From Rhodoluna sp. (GTDB lineage Bacteria > Actinomycetota > Actinomycetes > Actinomycetales > Microbacteriaceae), in the NCBI GenBank assembly GCA_026393335.1, contig JAPLAJ010000157.1:1-13349 (forward strand): a stretch of DNA of 13,349 nucleotides, read 5' to 3'. A model generated the notes under the pieces. That model was given only the letters and a program-made list of their open reading frames with translations. It ran no database searches and was not told the origin of the DNA. The translations under genes and the position numbers were made by a program. Within the stretch, counting starts at the first letter, position 1, and the number at the start of each line of letters is the position of its first letter. Positions 6,372 through 13,349 of the stretch are shown here, piece after piece.

Positions 6372-7010
6372 ATGAGCGACCAGAAGACAACTGAGAACAC
6401 AGGCATTAGTGCCCCTAGGTCTCTAGCAATTGTTCTAATAATCTTCGGAATCATCGGTTGGATTGGTGCTTTTTCACTAACCCTAGAGCGCATTCACGTA
6501 GCTACCGACCCTGGTGCAACTCTTGGTTGTGATCTAAACATCTTTATCTCTTGTAAGACAGTCATGTTGACCTGGCAAGCAAAGCTCTTTGGCTTCCCTA
6601 ACTCACTTATTGGTATCGCTGCTTTCATGGCACCAATCATTGTTGGTTTTGCCATCCTTGCTAAAGCTCAATTCGCTAAGTGGTTCTGGAGACTGTTCCT
6701 CGTTGGTAACTTCTTCGGCTTCCTATTTGTTCTTTGGCTATTCAGCCAGAGCCTTCTAGTGATCAACGTTCTTTGCCCTTACTGCATGGTTGCTTGGACA
6801 GGAATGATTCCAATCTTCGTTACCCTGTTCCTCTTCAGTGCAAGAGAAGACATCATTCCAATGCCGATCAGGACAACTGCTTTCTGGGATGGAGCATTCG
6901 CTAAAGCTTGGCTTTGGACAATTGCTGTTTTCCTAATAATCATCTTGGCAATCACATTTAGATTCTGGACTCGTTGGATTCCAATGTTCAGTCAGCTTGG
7001 TTGGATCTAA
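6372..7010 (+). CDS. Vitamin K epoxide reductase (VKOR) family membrane thiol oxidoreductase
   Basis: Bacterial VKOR homologues reoxidise a DsbA-like partner and pass electrons to menaquinone or ubiquinone, driving disulfide formation outside the membrane. The 212-aa product shows about five hydrophobic segments (near 17-38, 78-98, 104-128, 133-155 and 175-200) and no cleavable signal peptide. The four key cysteines are present: the loop pair C53 and C61 (GCDLNIFISC) and the active-site pair C135-Pro-Tyr-C138. A Pro-Asn-Ser motif (PNSLIG, 76-81) after the loop also fits the family. No thioredoxin-like domain is fused and no dsbA-like gene is in the window, so the partner must lie elsewhere. 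It is the only plus-strand gene between two minus-strand blocks, divergent from rne and convergent with ndk. The ATG at 6372 lacks a ribosome binding site, consistent with a leaderless message. Family assignment is firm; the partner and quinone are inferred. Confidence 0.93.
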   Translation: MSDQKTTENTGISAPRSLAIVLIIFGIIGWIGAFSLTLERIHVATDPGATLGCDLNIFISCKTVMLTWQAKLFGFPNSLIGIAAFMAPIIVGFAILAKAQFAKWFWRLFLVGNFFGFLFVLWLFSQSLLVINVLCPYCMVAWTGMIPIFVTLFLFSAREDIIPMPIRTTAFWDGAFAKAWLWTIAVFLIIILAITFRFWTRWIPMFSQLGWI

Positions 7011-7069
7011 AGAAAAACTTAAATGAAAGAATGGGCTGGCCTGAGATTGGGATATCTAGCTCTTGAAAA

Positions 7070-7480
7070 CTAGAACCAGAGAGCAAGTTCACGGGTTGCA
7101 GATTCGACTGAATCTGAACCATGCACTAGGTTCTGCTGAACCTTTAGACCCCAGTCACGACCAAGGTCTCCCCTGATTGTTCCAGGTAGGGCAACTGTTG
7201 GATCTGTTGCTCCAGCAAGGACTCTAAAACCTTCGATTACTCGGTTGCCTACAACCTTTAGAGCAACAACATCGCCTGAAGCCATGAACTCAACAAGTGG
7301 TTCATAGAAAGGCTTACCTTCGTGCTCTGCATAGTGTTGGGCTAGAAGCTCTCTTGATGGAGTGAACTTCTTCACATCAACAATGACGTAGCCCTTGGTT
7401 TCAATCCTGCGAATTATTTCACCGATTAGGTTTCTCTTCACGCCATCTGGTTTTACTAATACGAGTGTCTGCTCAGTCAT
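7070..7480 (-). CDS. ndk: Nucleoside diphosphate kinase
   Basis: Ndk moves the gamma-phosphate of ATP to nucleoside diphosphates, balancing (d)NTP pools, through a phosphohistidine. The 136-aa product is full length: VKPDGV at 9-14 with the nucleotide-contacting lysine K10, TIRGDLG at 101-107, and the active-site stretch NLVHGSDS (117-124) with catalytic His120. The ATG at 7480-7478 shares one base with the stop of the upstream DUF4233 gene (TAATG), and the ribosome binding site GAGGAG lies inside that gene, so translation is probably coupled. It is the last gene of the ileS-folC-DUF4233-ndk run. It converges on the VKOR gene with 59 bp between the two stops, and no clear terminator is visible there. 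Confidence 0.98.
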   Translation of the reverse strand: MTEQTLVLVKPDGVKRNLIGEIIRRIETKGYVIVDVKKFTPSRELLAQHYAEHEGKPFYEPLVEFMASGDVVALKVVGNRVIEGFRVLAGATDPTVALPGTIRGDLGRDWGLKVQQNLVHGSDSVESATRELALWF

Positions 7481-7866
7481 TATTTGTTCTCCTCTATGTC
7501 CATCTTAATTTCAAAAGTGTTCGATGCTGCCCTATTTTTCTTGGCTAAATCAATTGTGTAACCGGCAATCATGGCCCAACCCCAGAAACCAACGAAGATG
7601 ATTGAAATCAATAGCATCCATGGCACTAGGAATGAAACAACAAGTAGAAGAATTTGAAGTGCCCAGCCAAACCAATAAGAACCAGGCTTACCTAGATAGC
7701 CAGGAGTCAGTATAAGAATTGCTGCAAAGCTAAGTCCAAATCCCCATACTGTTGGCCCATCGGCCACTTTCAATCCAAAAGCAACAAGTGTTCCAAAGAA
7801 CACTACAAAAGCTTCAAATGCTAGAACCATAGAACTTAGGGTTCTACGAACTGAACGATTAGACAT
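7480..7866 (-). CDS. DUF4233 family integral membrane protein
   Basis: Function is unknown. The 128-aa product has about four hydrophobic segments (roughly 12-32, 39-56, 64-81 and 83-104), short loops, a basic N terminus (MSNRSVRR) and a charged C-terminal tail of about 25 residues. Size, topology and position between folC and ndk match the actinobacterial DUF4233 family, members of which I know from this same locus; the assignment rests on context and general character, not on a catalytic motif, and I see none. The ATG at 7866 sits 8 nt inside folC and has the strongest ribosome binding site of the run, AGGAGG, 6 nt upstream. Its stop overlaps the ndk start by one base. The constant link with folC and ndk need not mean a shared pathway. 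Confidence 0.85.
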   Translation of the reverse strand: MSNRSVRRTLSSMVLAFEAFVVFFGTLVAFGLKVADGPTVWGFGLSFAAILILTPGYLGKPGSYWFGWALQILLLVVSFLVPWMLLISIIFVGFWGWAMIAGYTIDLAKKNRAASNTFEIKMDIEENK

Positions 7867-9220
7867 CTGAATCCTCCTGGATTTGACGGAACTTAAGTAC
7901 GTCCCCTATCAAAGATACAGTTCCTGTGACCACAATCGTTGAATTAGGAGTTGGTGGAAGCTTTGCTTCAGCTAGTGAGAGCGCATCTCTAAAATCGTCT
8001 TCAACAAATACTCGCTCAGAACCAAACACTTTTCTTGCAACTTCGGCTAGTTCTTCTGAATCATTAGCTCTAACACTGGTGCTCTTGGTGATGATGATCT
8101 CAGCCATAACGGTTTCAAGATGTCTAAAGATTCCTTCAGCATCCTTCTCAGCTAATACTGAGACAACACCAACTACGTGTGGCAAACCAAACGAAGATTC
8201 AAGCGCATTTGCTAATGACAAAGCTCCGTGAGGATTATGAGCTGCATCAAGAATGATTCTTGGTGACTTACTTACAATCTGTAATCTGCCAGGTGATGAC
8301 ACATCTGCTAGAGCTGGTCTCAAGATGATCTCCGAGATAGGAGTTGTTGCACCTCCAATGAATTCTTCAACCGCAGCAATAGCAACAGCAGCGTTAGCTG
8401 CTTGGTAAGCACCGTGTAATGGAATGAATAGGTTCTCGTACTTACCGGCTAAACCATCAACAGAGAAGGTAATACCGATATCTGATTCGATGTATTCGGT
8501 GACTGCAAAGTCTTGACCTAGAATTCTGAAGGTTTCTGCAACTTCAGAAGAAACTTTCTCTAAGACATCAAGCGCTTCTTTAGGTTGCACAGCAGAAACT
8601 ACTGCAGCCCCAGATTTGATAATGCCCGACTTGGTTTCAGCAATTTCTGCGATAGTCCAGCCAAGGCGTTCCTGGTGATCTAAATCAATTGGAGTGAATA
8701 CGGCAACATCGCCATCGGCAACGTTGGTTGAGTCCCATGCTCCACCCATTCCAACTTCAAGAACTAGAACATCGATAGGTGCATCAGCAAAAGCTGCAAA
8801 GGCAAGAACGGCTAGTGCTTCGAAGAAGGTCAGTCTTGACTCGCCTTTAGCAAGTAGCTCTTGATCAACCATGTCTAGAACAGGTTCGATGTCTTTGAAA
8901 ACTTCATACAAAATCTCATTAGAGATTGGTTCGCCATCTAAAGCAATGCGCTCATTGAGGTTGATTAGATGCGGGCTAGTGAAACGACCTGTTCTAAGTC
9001 CATGCTCTCTAAGAATTCTTTCGATGATTCGTGAGGTACTGGTCTTACCGTTAGTCCCGGTTATGTGAATAACACGGTAAGACTTTTGTGGATCACCTAG
9101 AAGTTCAACTGCTCTTCTTGTGGGTTCTAGTCTTGGACGAAGTTTGTGCTCGGGAATTCTTGCCATAAGAGAAGATTCAATTTCTTGAATCATTCTTAGA
9201 GCCTCTGACTCTGAGCTCAT
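7859..9220 (-). CDS. folC: Folylpolyglutamate synthase / probable dihydrofolate synthase
   Basis: FolC adds glutamate to folates with ATP, keeping them in the cell and making them good cofactors; many bacterial forms also make dihydrofolate from dihydropteroate. The 453-aa product is full length. Motifs: P-loop TGTNGKTS (54-61), TSPHL (81-85), EVGMGGAWDSTN (155-166), the segment ETKSGI with K197 at the position of the usually carbamylated lysine, Mur-ligase-type AAYQAANA-like stretch GAYQAANA near 270-277, and DAAHNPHGA (325-333), then TGTVSLIGD near the end. Whether it is bifunctional cannot be told from motifs alone, but no other folC is visible here. The ATG at 9220 overlaps the ileS stop (ATGA); no strong ribosome binding site is seen, so it may rely on coupling to ileS. 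Confidence 0.96.
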   Translation of the reverse strand: MSSESEALRMIQEIESSLMARIPEHKLRPRLEPTRRAVELLGDPQKSYRVIHITGTNGKTSTSRIIERILREHGLRTGRFTSPHLINLNERIALDGEPISNEILYEVFKDIEPVLDMVDQELLAKGESRLTFFEALAVLAFAAFADAPIDVLVLEVGMGGAWDSTNVADGDVAVFTPIDLDHQERLGWTIAEIAETKSGIIKSGAAVVSAVQPKEALDVLEKVSSEVAETFRILGQDFAVTEYIESDIGITFSVDGLAGKYENLFIPLHGAYQAANAAVAIAAVEEFIGGATTPISEIILRPALADVSSPGRLQIVSKSPRIILDAAHNPHGALSLANALESSFGLPHVVGVVSVLAEKDAEGIFRHLETVMAEIIITKSTSVRANDSEELAEVARKVFGSERVFVEDDFRDALSLAEAKLPPTPNSTIVVTGTVSLIGDVLKFRQIQEDSDV

Positions 9221-12200
9221 ACTTTCGTCACCACGATACCGATTGGAAGATCATCTCCAACGGTCACACCTTCACCTTGAACATCACCTAGAACAGCTTC
9301 TAGTTCTAATGTCAGTGTTTCTGATTTAACTAGTTCTTCATGAGTGCTAATTGCATCAAGAACATCCTGAACACTTGTCACAACCAACTTGATGCGATCG
9401 CTCACATCAAGATCTGCATCTTTGCGAGCTTGCTGCACTGCTCTAATGACATCTCTAGCGATACCTTCAACTTCTAGTTCTTTAGTAACTCTTGAATCAA
9501 GAAGAACAAAGCCGCCAGATGGGAGAATTCCGATTAGGTTTACTGACTCTGAGGTATCAGAAAGGTCAGCAACTAAATCAATCTCGTATTCACCTTCGAT
9601 TAGTTCAACCCCGCCACAAACAACCTTGTCGCCATCTTGTGACCAGTCACCTGACTTAGAAGCACCAATAACCTGCTGAACTTGCTTACCAACACGAGGA
9701 CCTAGAACCCTTGAGTTCACAGTCAATCGCTTGATAACACCGAACTCAGTTGTTGAATCTAGAGATAGCTCGACTAGGTCAATTGACTTTACGTTTAGCT
9801 CTTCAGCGATGATGTCAACAAACTCCGATAGCTCTCCAGCGTTCTTAGTAACAACAGTCAACTTAGCTAGTGGCAAACGAACTCTTAGTCCATTGACCTT
9901 TCTAAGACCATTAGCAACAGAAGAGACAACTCTGACCTGGTCCATAGCAGTCATGAGCTTGTCATCAGCAACTAGTGCTTCATGATCTGGCCATTCAGTC
10001 AGATGCACTGAACGCATACCGGTTAGACCTTGGAATACTTCTTCAGCAATGAGAGGAAGCATAGGAGCGGCAACACGAGTCATGATTTCAAGAACTGAAT
10101 ACAAGGTGTTGAAAGCTTGTGGATCGCCGTCCCAGAATCTAGCTCTAGATCTTCTTACATACCAGTTAGTTAGCACATCTGCGAAGTCTCTTAGCTTTGC
10201 AGCAGAACCAAAAGTATCGAATTCATTTAGATCTGCTGATACTCCTGCAACCATTTCACGAGTCTTAGCAACAAGGTATCTATCTAAAACATCTTCACTT
10301 GATAGATCAAACTTTGCTTCGTAGTTAGCAGCATTAGCGTACAAAGTAAAGAAGTAATAGGTATTCCAGAGTGGAAGAAGAACCTGTCTTGTTCCTTCTC
10401 TAATGCCCTGTTCTGTTACAGACATAGTGCCACCGCGAAGGATTGGAGATGAAAGTAAGAACCAACGCATTGCATCTGATCCATCACGATCAAATACTTC
10501 ATTCACATCTGGATAGTTACGAAGTGACTTAGACATCTTCTGTCCATCGCTACCCAAAACAATTCCATGTGAAACAGCTGTCTTGAATGCTGGTCTATCA
10601 AATAGTGCAGTTGATAGCACATGCAATGTATAGAACCAACCCCTGGTTTGACCAGAGTATTCAACGATGTAATCACCAGGTGAATGTGAATCAAACCAGT
10701 CACTGTTTTCAAACGGGTAGTGCACCTGAGCAAAAGGCATTGAACCTGATTCAAACCAGCAGTCCAATACTTCAGGAACTCTAACCATCATTGACTTACC
10801 AGTTGGGTCATCAGGGTTCACACGAGTTAGGTGATCAATTGTTGGACGGTGGAAATCATCAACACGAACACCGAAGTCAGCTTCCATTTCATCCAATGAA
10901 CCATAAACATCTATGCGTGGATAGTTAGGGTCAGTTGACTTCCATACAGGAATTGGTGCTCCCCAAAAACGGTTACGGCTAATCGCCCAGTCTCTTACGT
11001 TTTCCAACCACTTACCGAAAGAGCCATCTTTAGTGTGTTCAGGAACCCAATTGATTTCCTGGTTTAGTTCCAACATTCGATCTTTAAGTTTTGTGGTCTC
11101 AACAAACCAAGAAGAAACTGCTTTGTAGATCAAAGGGTTCTTGCAGCGGTAACAGTGTGGATATGGGTGGTCATAGCTTGCTTGCTTTAGCAAGCGACCC
11201 ATGTCCTTCAGTTTCTGAGTGATTGGCTTGTTCGCTTCAAACACGTGCTGACCCACAAAGTCAGTAATAACCGAGTTGTATTCACCACGTTCATTCACTG
11301 AAACATAAACAGGGATACCTGCTGCCTCACAAAGCTTTTGGTCATCTTCACCGTAGGCAGGTGCTTGGTGAACTACACCGGTACCTTCATTGTCAGCAAC
11401 ATAGTCCCCAACAATGATTTGCCAAGCGTTGCCAACATCAAACTTTGATTCATCAGCGTAGTAATCAAATAGTCTTTCGTATTTGATTCCAGCTAGCTCT
11501 TTACCTAAAACAGTTTCTTCAATAGCTGCATTAGCGCTATCAATGTCTTCAAAACCAAAGTCTTTTAGGTGATTACCAATAAGAGATTTAGCTAAAAGAT
11601 ATTTTCCAGAATCAGTATTGATAACTGCATATTCAATCTCAGGCCCAACAGCTAGTGCAAAGTTAGTTGGCAATGTCCAGGGAGTTGTTGTCCAAGCAAG
11701 AACCTTTACTCCAGCAAATCTCTGCCCTGCAAGAATTGGGAAGGTAACAGTTACTGTTTGGTCTTGTCTATTTTGATAAACGTCTTCATCCATGCGAAGT
11801 TCATGGTTTGAAAGAGGTGTTTCACATCTCCAGCAGTAAGCAAGAACTTTAAAGCCTTCGTAGATCAGGCCCTTCTTGTGCAGTTCTTTGAAAGCCCAAA
11901 GCACGCTCTCGGTGTATGGAGCATCTAGAGTCTTGTAATCATTCTCAAAGTCAACCCAACGAGCCTGACGGGTTACATATGTTTCCCACTCTTTGGTGTA
12001 TTTCAGAACTGAGGTTCTGCAGTAGTCATTGAACTTATCGATACCGAACTTTTCAATCTCAGGTCGACCTGAGATCTTTAGTTGTCTTTCAGCTTCAACT
12101 TCGGCTGGCAGACCATGGGTATCCCAACCAAATCTTCTTTCAACCCTGAATCCCTGCATGGTTTTGAACCTAGGAACAGTGTCTTTGGCATAACCGGTTA

Positions 12201-12417
12201 GCAGGTGGCCATAGTGAGGAAGACCGTTAGCAAAGGGAGGACCGTCATAAAAGACGAACTCAGCAGCGTTTTCATCCTTGCGCTGGTCAATAGAGGCCTG
12301 AAAAGTCTTGTCTTTAGCCCAAAACTCTAGGATTGACTCTTCAATGGCAGGAAACGAAGGGCTTGCTGGGACCTGGTCTCTGATGCCAAAAGAAGCTCCA
12401 TTGTTTTTGGGATACAT
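9217..12417 (-). CDS. ileS: Isoleucyl-tRNA synthetase, eukaryote-like (IleS2) type
   Basis: IleRS charges tRNA-Ile and edits mischarged valine. I choose the ATG at 12417, giving 1066 aa starting MYPKNNGASF; an in-frame ATG at 12495 would add 26 residues (starting MLLQKL) that look unlike an IleRS N terminus and would leave only 3 bp before valS. Motifs in this numbering: the HIGH box as HYGH (68-71, in GLPHYGHLLTGY), GWDTHGLP (97-104), metal-type pairs CWRC (195-198) and CYRC (422-425), editing-domain WTTTPWTLPTN (242-252) and GVVHQAPAYGEDD (347-359), and KMSKS (627-631). HYGH and overall length fit the IleS2 class shared with eukaryotes and Actinobacteria. The C-terminal third is the anticodon-binding region and extension. 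The ribosome binding site is weak (GAGAG about 8 nt upstream). It heads the ileS-folC-DUF4233-ndk run and its stop overlaps folC. Confidence 0.96.
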   Translation of the reverse strand: MYPKNNGASFGIRDQVPASPSFPAIEESILEFWAKDKTFQASIDQRKDENAAEFVFYDGPPFANGLPHYGHLLTGYAKDTVPRFKTMQGFRVERRFGWDTHGLPAEVEAERQLKISGRPEIEKFGIDKFNDYCRTSVLKYTKEWETYVTRQARWVDFENDYKTLDAPYTESVLWAFKELHKKGLIYEGFKVLAYCWRCETPLSNHELRMDEDVYQNRQDQTVTVTFPILAGQRFAGVKVLAWTTTPWTLPTNFALAVGPEIEYAVINTDSGKYLLAKSLIGNHLKDFGFEDIDSANAAIEETVLGKELAGIKYERLFDYYADESKFDVGNAWQIIVGDYVADNEGTGVVHQAPAYGEDDQKLCEAAGIPVYVSVNERGEYNSVITDFVGQHVFEANKPITQKLKDMGRLLKQASYDHPYPHCYRCKNPLIYKAVSSWFVETTKLKDRMLELNQEINWVPEHTKDGSFGKWLENVRDWAISRNRFWGAPIPVWKSTDPNYPRIDVYGSLDEMEADFGVRVDDFHRPTIDHLTRVNPDDPTGKSMMVRVPEVLDCWFESGSMPFAQVHYPFENSDWFDSHSPGDYIVEYSGQTRGWFYTLHVLSTALFDRPAFKTAVSHGIVLGSDGQKMSKSLRNYPDVNEVFDRDGSDAMRWFLLSSPILRGGTMSVTEQGIREGTRQVLLPLWNTYYFFTLYANAANYEAKFDLSSEDVLDRYLVAKTREMVAGVSADLNEFDTFGSAAKLRDFADVLTNWYVRRSRARFWDGDPQAFNTLYSVLEIMTRVAAPMLPLIAEEVFQGLTGMRSVHLTEWPDHEALVADDKLMTAMDQVRVVSSVANGLRKVNGLRVRLPLAKLTVVTKNAGELSEFVDIIAEELNVKSIDLVELSLDSTTEFGVIKRLTVNSRVLGPRVGKQVQQVIGASKSGDWSQDGDKVVCGGVELIEGEYEIDLVADLSDTSESVNLIGILPSGGFVLLDSRVTKELEVEGIARDVIRAVQQARKDADLDVSDRIKLVVTSVQDVLDAISTHEELVKSETLTLELEAVLGDVQGEGVTVGDDLPIGIVVTKV

Positions 12418-12498
12418 GGCTTGCTCTCTGGGTTTAGGGGTAAAAGTTCTAATCTCAATGTTAATCTTAATGAACACTAACTTTTGGAGAAGCACAAC
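12418..12498. promoter_or_regulatory. Divergent ileS/valS promoter region
   Basis: These 81 bp separate the two synthetase starts, so both promoters must fit here or reach into the opposite coding region. The core is AT-rich with TAATCT twice on the plus strand (12450-12455 and 12462-12467) and TAAGAT on the minus strand (12469-12464). I find no convincing -35 for either direction. The gap is too short for an ileS T-box leader, and no T-box sequence is seen. Confidence 0.5.
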
Positions 12499-13349
12499 GT
12501 GACCTCAAGCCACGAAACCCCTGATTTCAGAGCCCCAGCCTCAACCCCTGAACGCGTAGGCGTTGAAGGCCTAGAGGAGAAATGGGCTCTAGCCTGGGAA
12601 ACCGACGGAACCTACAAGTTCAGAAGAGATGTCGATAAGGCTCAGGTCTTCTCCATTGATACCCCTCCTCCTACAGTTTCAGGATCTCTGCACGTAGGAC
12701 ACGTCTTTAGCTATACCCACACCGATGTTGTTGCCAGATTCCAACGTATGCGTGGCAAAGAGGTTTACTACCCAATGGGTTGGGATGACAATGGTCTTCC
12801 AACAGAGCGTCGAGTTCAGAACTACTTCGGCGTTAGATGTGATCCATCATTGCCTTACGTTGAGAACTTCACCCCTCCTTATGAAGGTGGCGACAACAAG
12901 TCTTCTAAAGCTGCTGATCAGATTCCTATCTCAAGAAAGAACTTCATTGAGTTATGCGAGAAGCTAACTGCTGAAGATGAACTTCAATTCGAAGCGCTCT
13001 GGCGTCAGCTAGGTATTTCAGTTGACTGGGACCAGACTTACCAGACCATATCCCCTGCAGCTCAAAAAGTTTCACAGCAAGCATTTCTAAATAACCTCTC
13101 CAGAGGTGAGGCTTATCAGTCAATGGCTCCAACTCTTTGGGATGTCACATTTAGAACTGCAGTTGCTCAAGCAGAGCTAGAAGATAGAGATCAACCAGGT
13201 GCTTATCACCGTGTTGGTTTTGATGGACCTGATGGCAAAGTATTTATTGAAACAACTCGTCCTGAACTTATCCCTGCCTGTGTTGCTCTTGTTGCGCACC
13301 CTGATGATGAGAGATACCAAGGCCTATTTGGTAAGACCGTAAAGACTCC
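12499..13349 (+). CDS. valS: Valyl-tRNA synthetase, N-terminal 283 residues (3' end beyond window)
   Basis: ValRS charges tRNA-Val. I start it at GTG (12499-12501), preceded by GGAGA with 8-9 nt spacing; the frame then stays open to the window edge, about 283 of an expected 850 or so codons. The HIGH box is HVGH in SGSLHVGHVFSYTHTD. Next comes GWDDNGLPTERRVQN and GVRCDPSLPY, a form I associate with the archaeal-like ValRS of Actinobacteria and some alphaproteobacteria, unlike the E. coli type. The editing (CP1) domain begins near the end with FIETTRPELIPACVALVAHP. The KMSKS loop and anticodon domain lie outside. Codon use resembles the rest of the window. It is divergent from ileS across 81 bp, so the two branched-chain synthetases may share control. 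Confidence 0.97.
   Translation, partial: MTSSHETPDFRAPASTPERVGVEGLEEKWALAWETDGTYKFRRDVDKAQVFSIDTPPPTVSGSLHVGHVFSYTHTDVVARFQRMRGKEVYYPMGWDDNGLPTERRVQNYFGVRCDPSLPYVENFTPPYEGGDNKSSKAADQIPISRKNFIELCEKLTAEDELQFEALWRQLGISVDWDQTYQTISPAAQKVSQQAFLNNLSRGEAYQSMAPTLWDVTFRTAVAQAELEDRDQPGAYHRVGFDGPDGKVFIETTRPELIPACVALVAHPDDERYQGLFGKTVKT

Noticed and set aside
7011..7069. Possible bidirectional terminator between VKOR and ndk
   Set aside because: The only inverted repeat (TCTAG/CTAGA, 7055-7074) has 5 bp and a 10-nt loop, with no U run of use; too weak to call.
12418..12495. Longer ileS start at 12495
   Set aside because: The added 26 residues are unlike IleRS N termini, and the start would leave no room for any promoter or leader before valS.
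1..13349. Mobile elements, CRISPR, tRNA/rRNA, toxin-antitoxin, defence or biosynthetic clusters
   Set aside because: Searched by eye on both strands; no repeats arrays, transposase, integrase, RNA genes or unfamiliar gene cluster, and base and codon use look even throughout.

Overview
The window is a stretch of core chromosome from a low-GC actinobacterium. The gene order proA-proB-obgE-rpmA-rplU-rne, then ndk-DUF4233-folC-ileS, is typical of Actinobacteria. A VKOR gene beside rne and a DUF4233 gene between folC and ndk point most strongly to Microbacteriaceae. The modest GC content (judged by eye, mid-40s percent, not counted), short spacers and overlapping genes suggest a streamlined, probably freshwater relative of the Luna/Rhodoluna/Aquiluna type. 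That placement is inference from gene order and protein character; no database was searched.

Layout. Positions 1-3073 (minus strand) hold a tightly overlapped proline/GTPase block, obgE-proB-proA, with proA running off the left edge. Positions 3074-3862 (minus) hold the ribosomal protein pair rplU-rpmA, with a likely promoter and 5'-end hairpin before rplU and a terminator-like hairpin between rpmA and obgE. Positions 3863-6010 (minus) hold a long actinobacterial RNase E. Positions 6011-6371 are a 361-bp non-coding region between divergent genes; it carries candidate promoters and an imperfect palindrome that resembles two opposed DnaA boxes. Positions 6372-7010 (plus) hold a lone VKOR-family thiol oxidoreductase, apparently leaderless. 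Positions 7070-12417 (minus) hold ileS-folC-DUF4233-ndk, in which every junction overlaps. An 81-bp gap (12418-12498) separates ileS from the divergent valS, which runs off the right edge.

How the genes work together. The content is nearly all information processing (IleRS, ValRS, bL21, bL27, the ribosome-associated GTPase Obg, RNase E), with proline synthesis (ProB, ProA), folate glutamylation (FolC), nucleotide balance (Ndk) and extracytoplasmic disulfide chemistry (VKOR). Stop/start overlaps at obgE/proB, proB/proA, ileS/folC, folC/DUF4233 and DUF4233/ndk imply two polycistronic units with coupled translation.

I looked for mobile elements, CRISPR arrays, tRNA/rRNA genes, toxin-antitoxin or defence genes and gene clusters of unknown function, and found none. 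I do not see a previously undescribed system. The points worth a second look are regulatory (the rne upstream palindrome, the rplU leader, the rpmA-obgE hairpin, the ileS/valS gap) and architectural (a PUA-less ProB, an IleS2-type IleRS, an RNase E with extensions at both ends).
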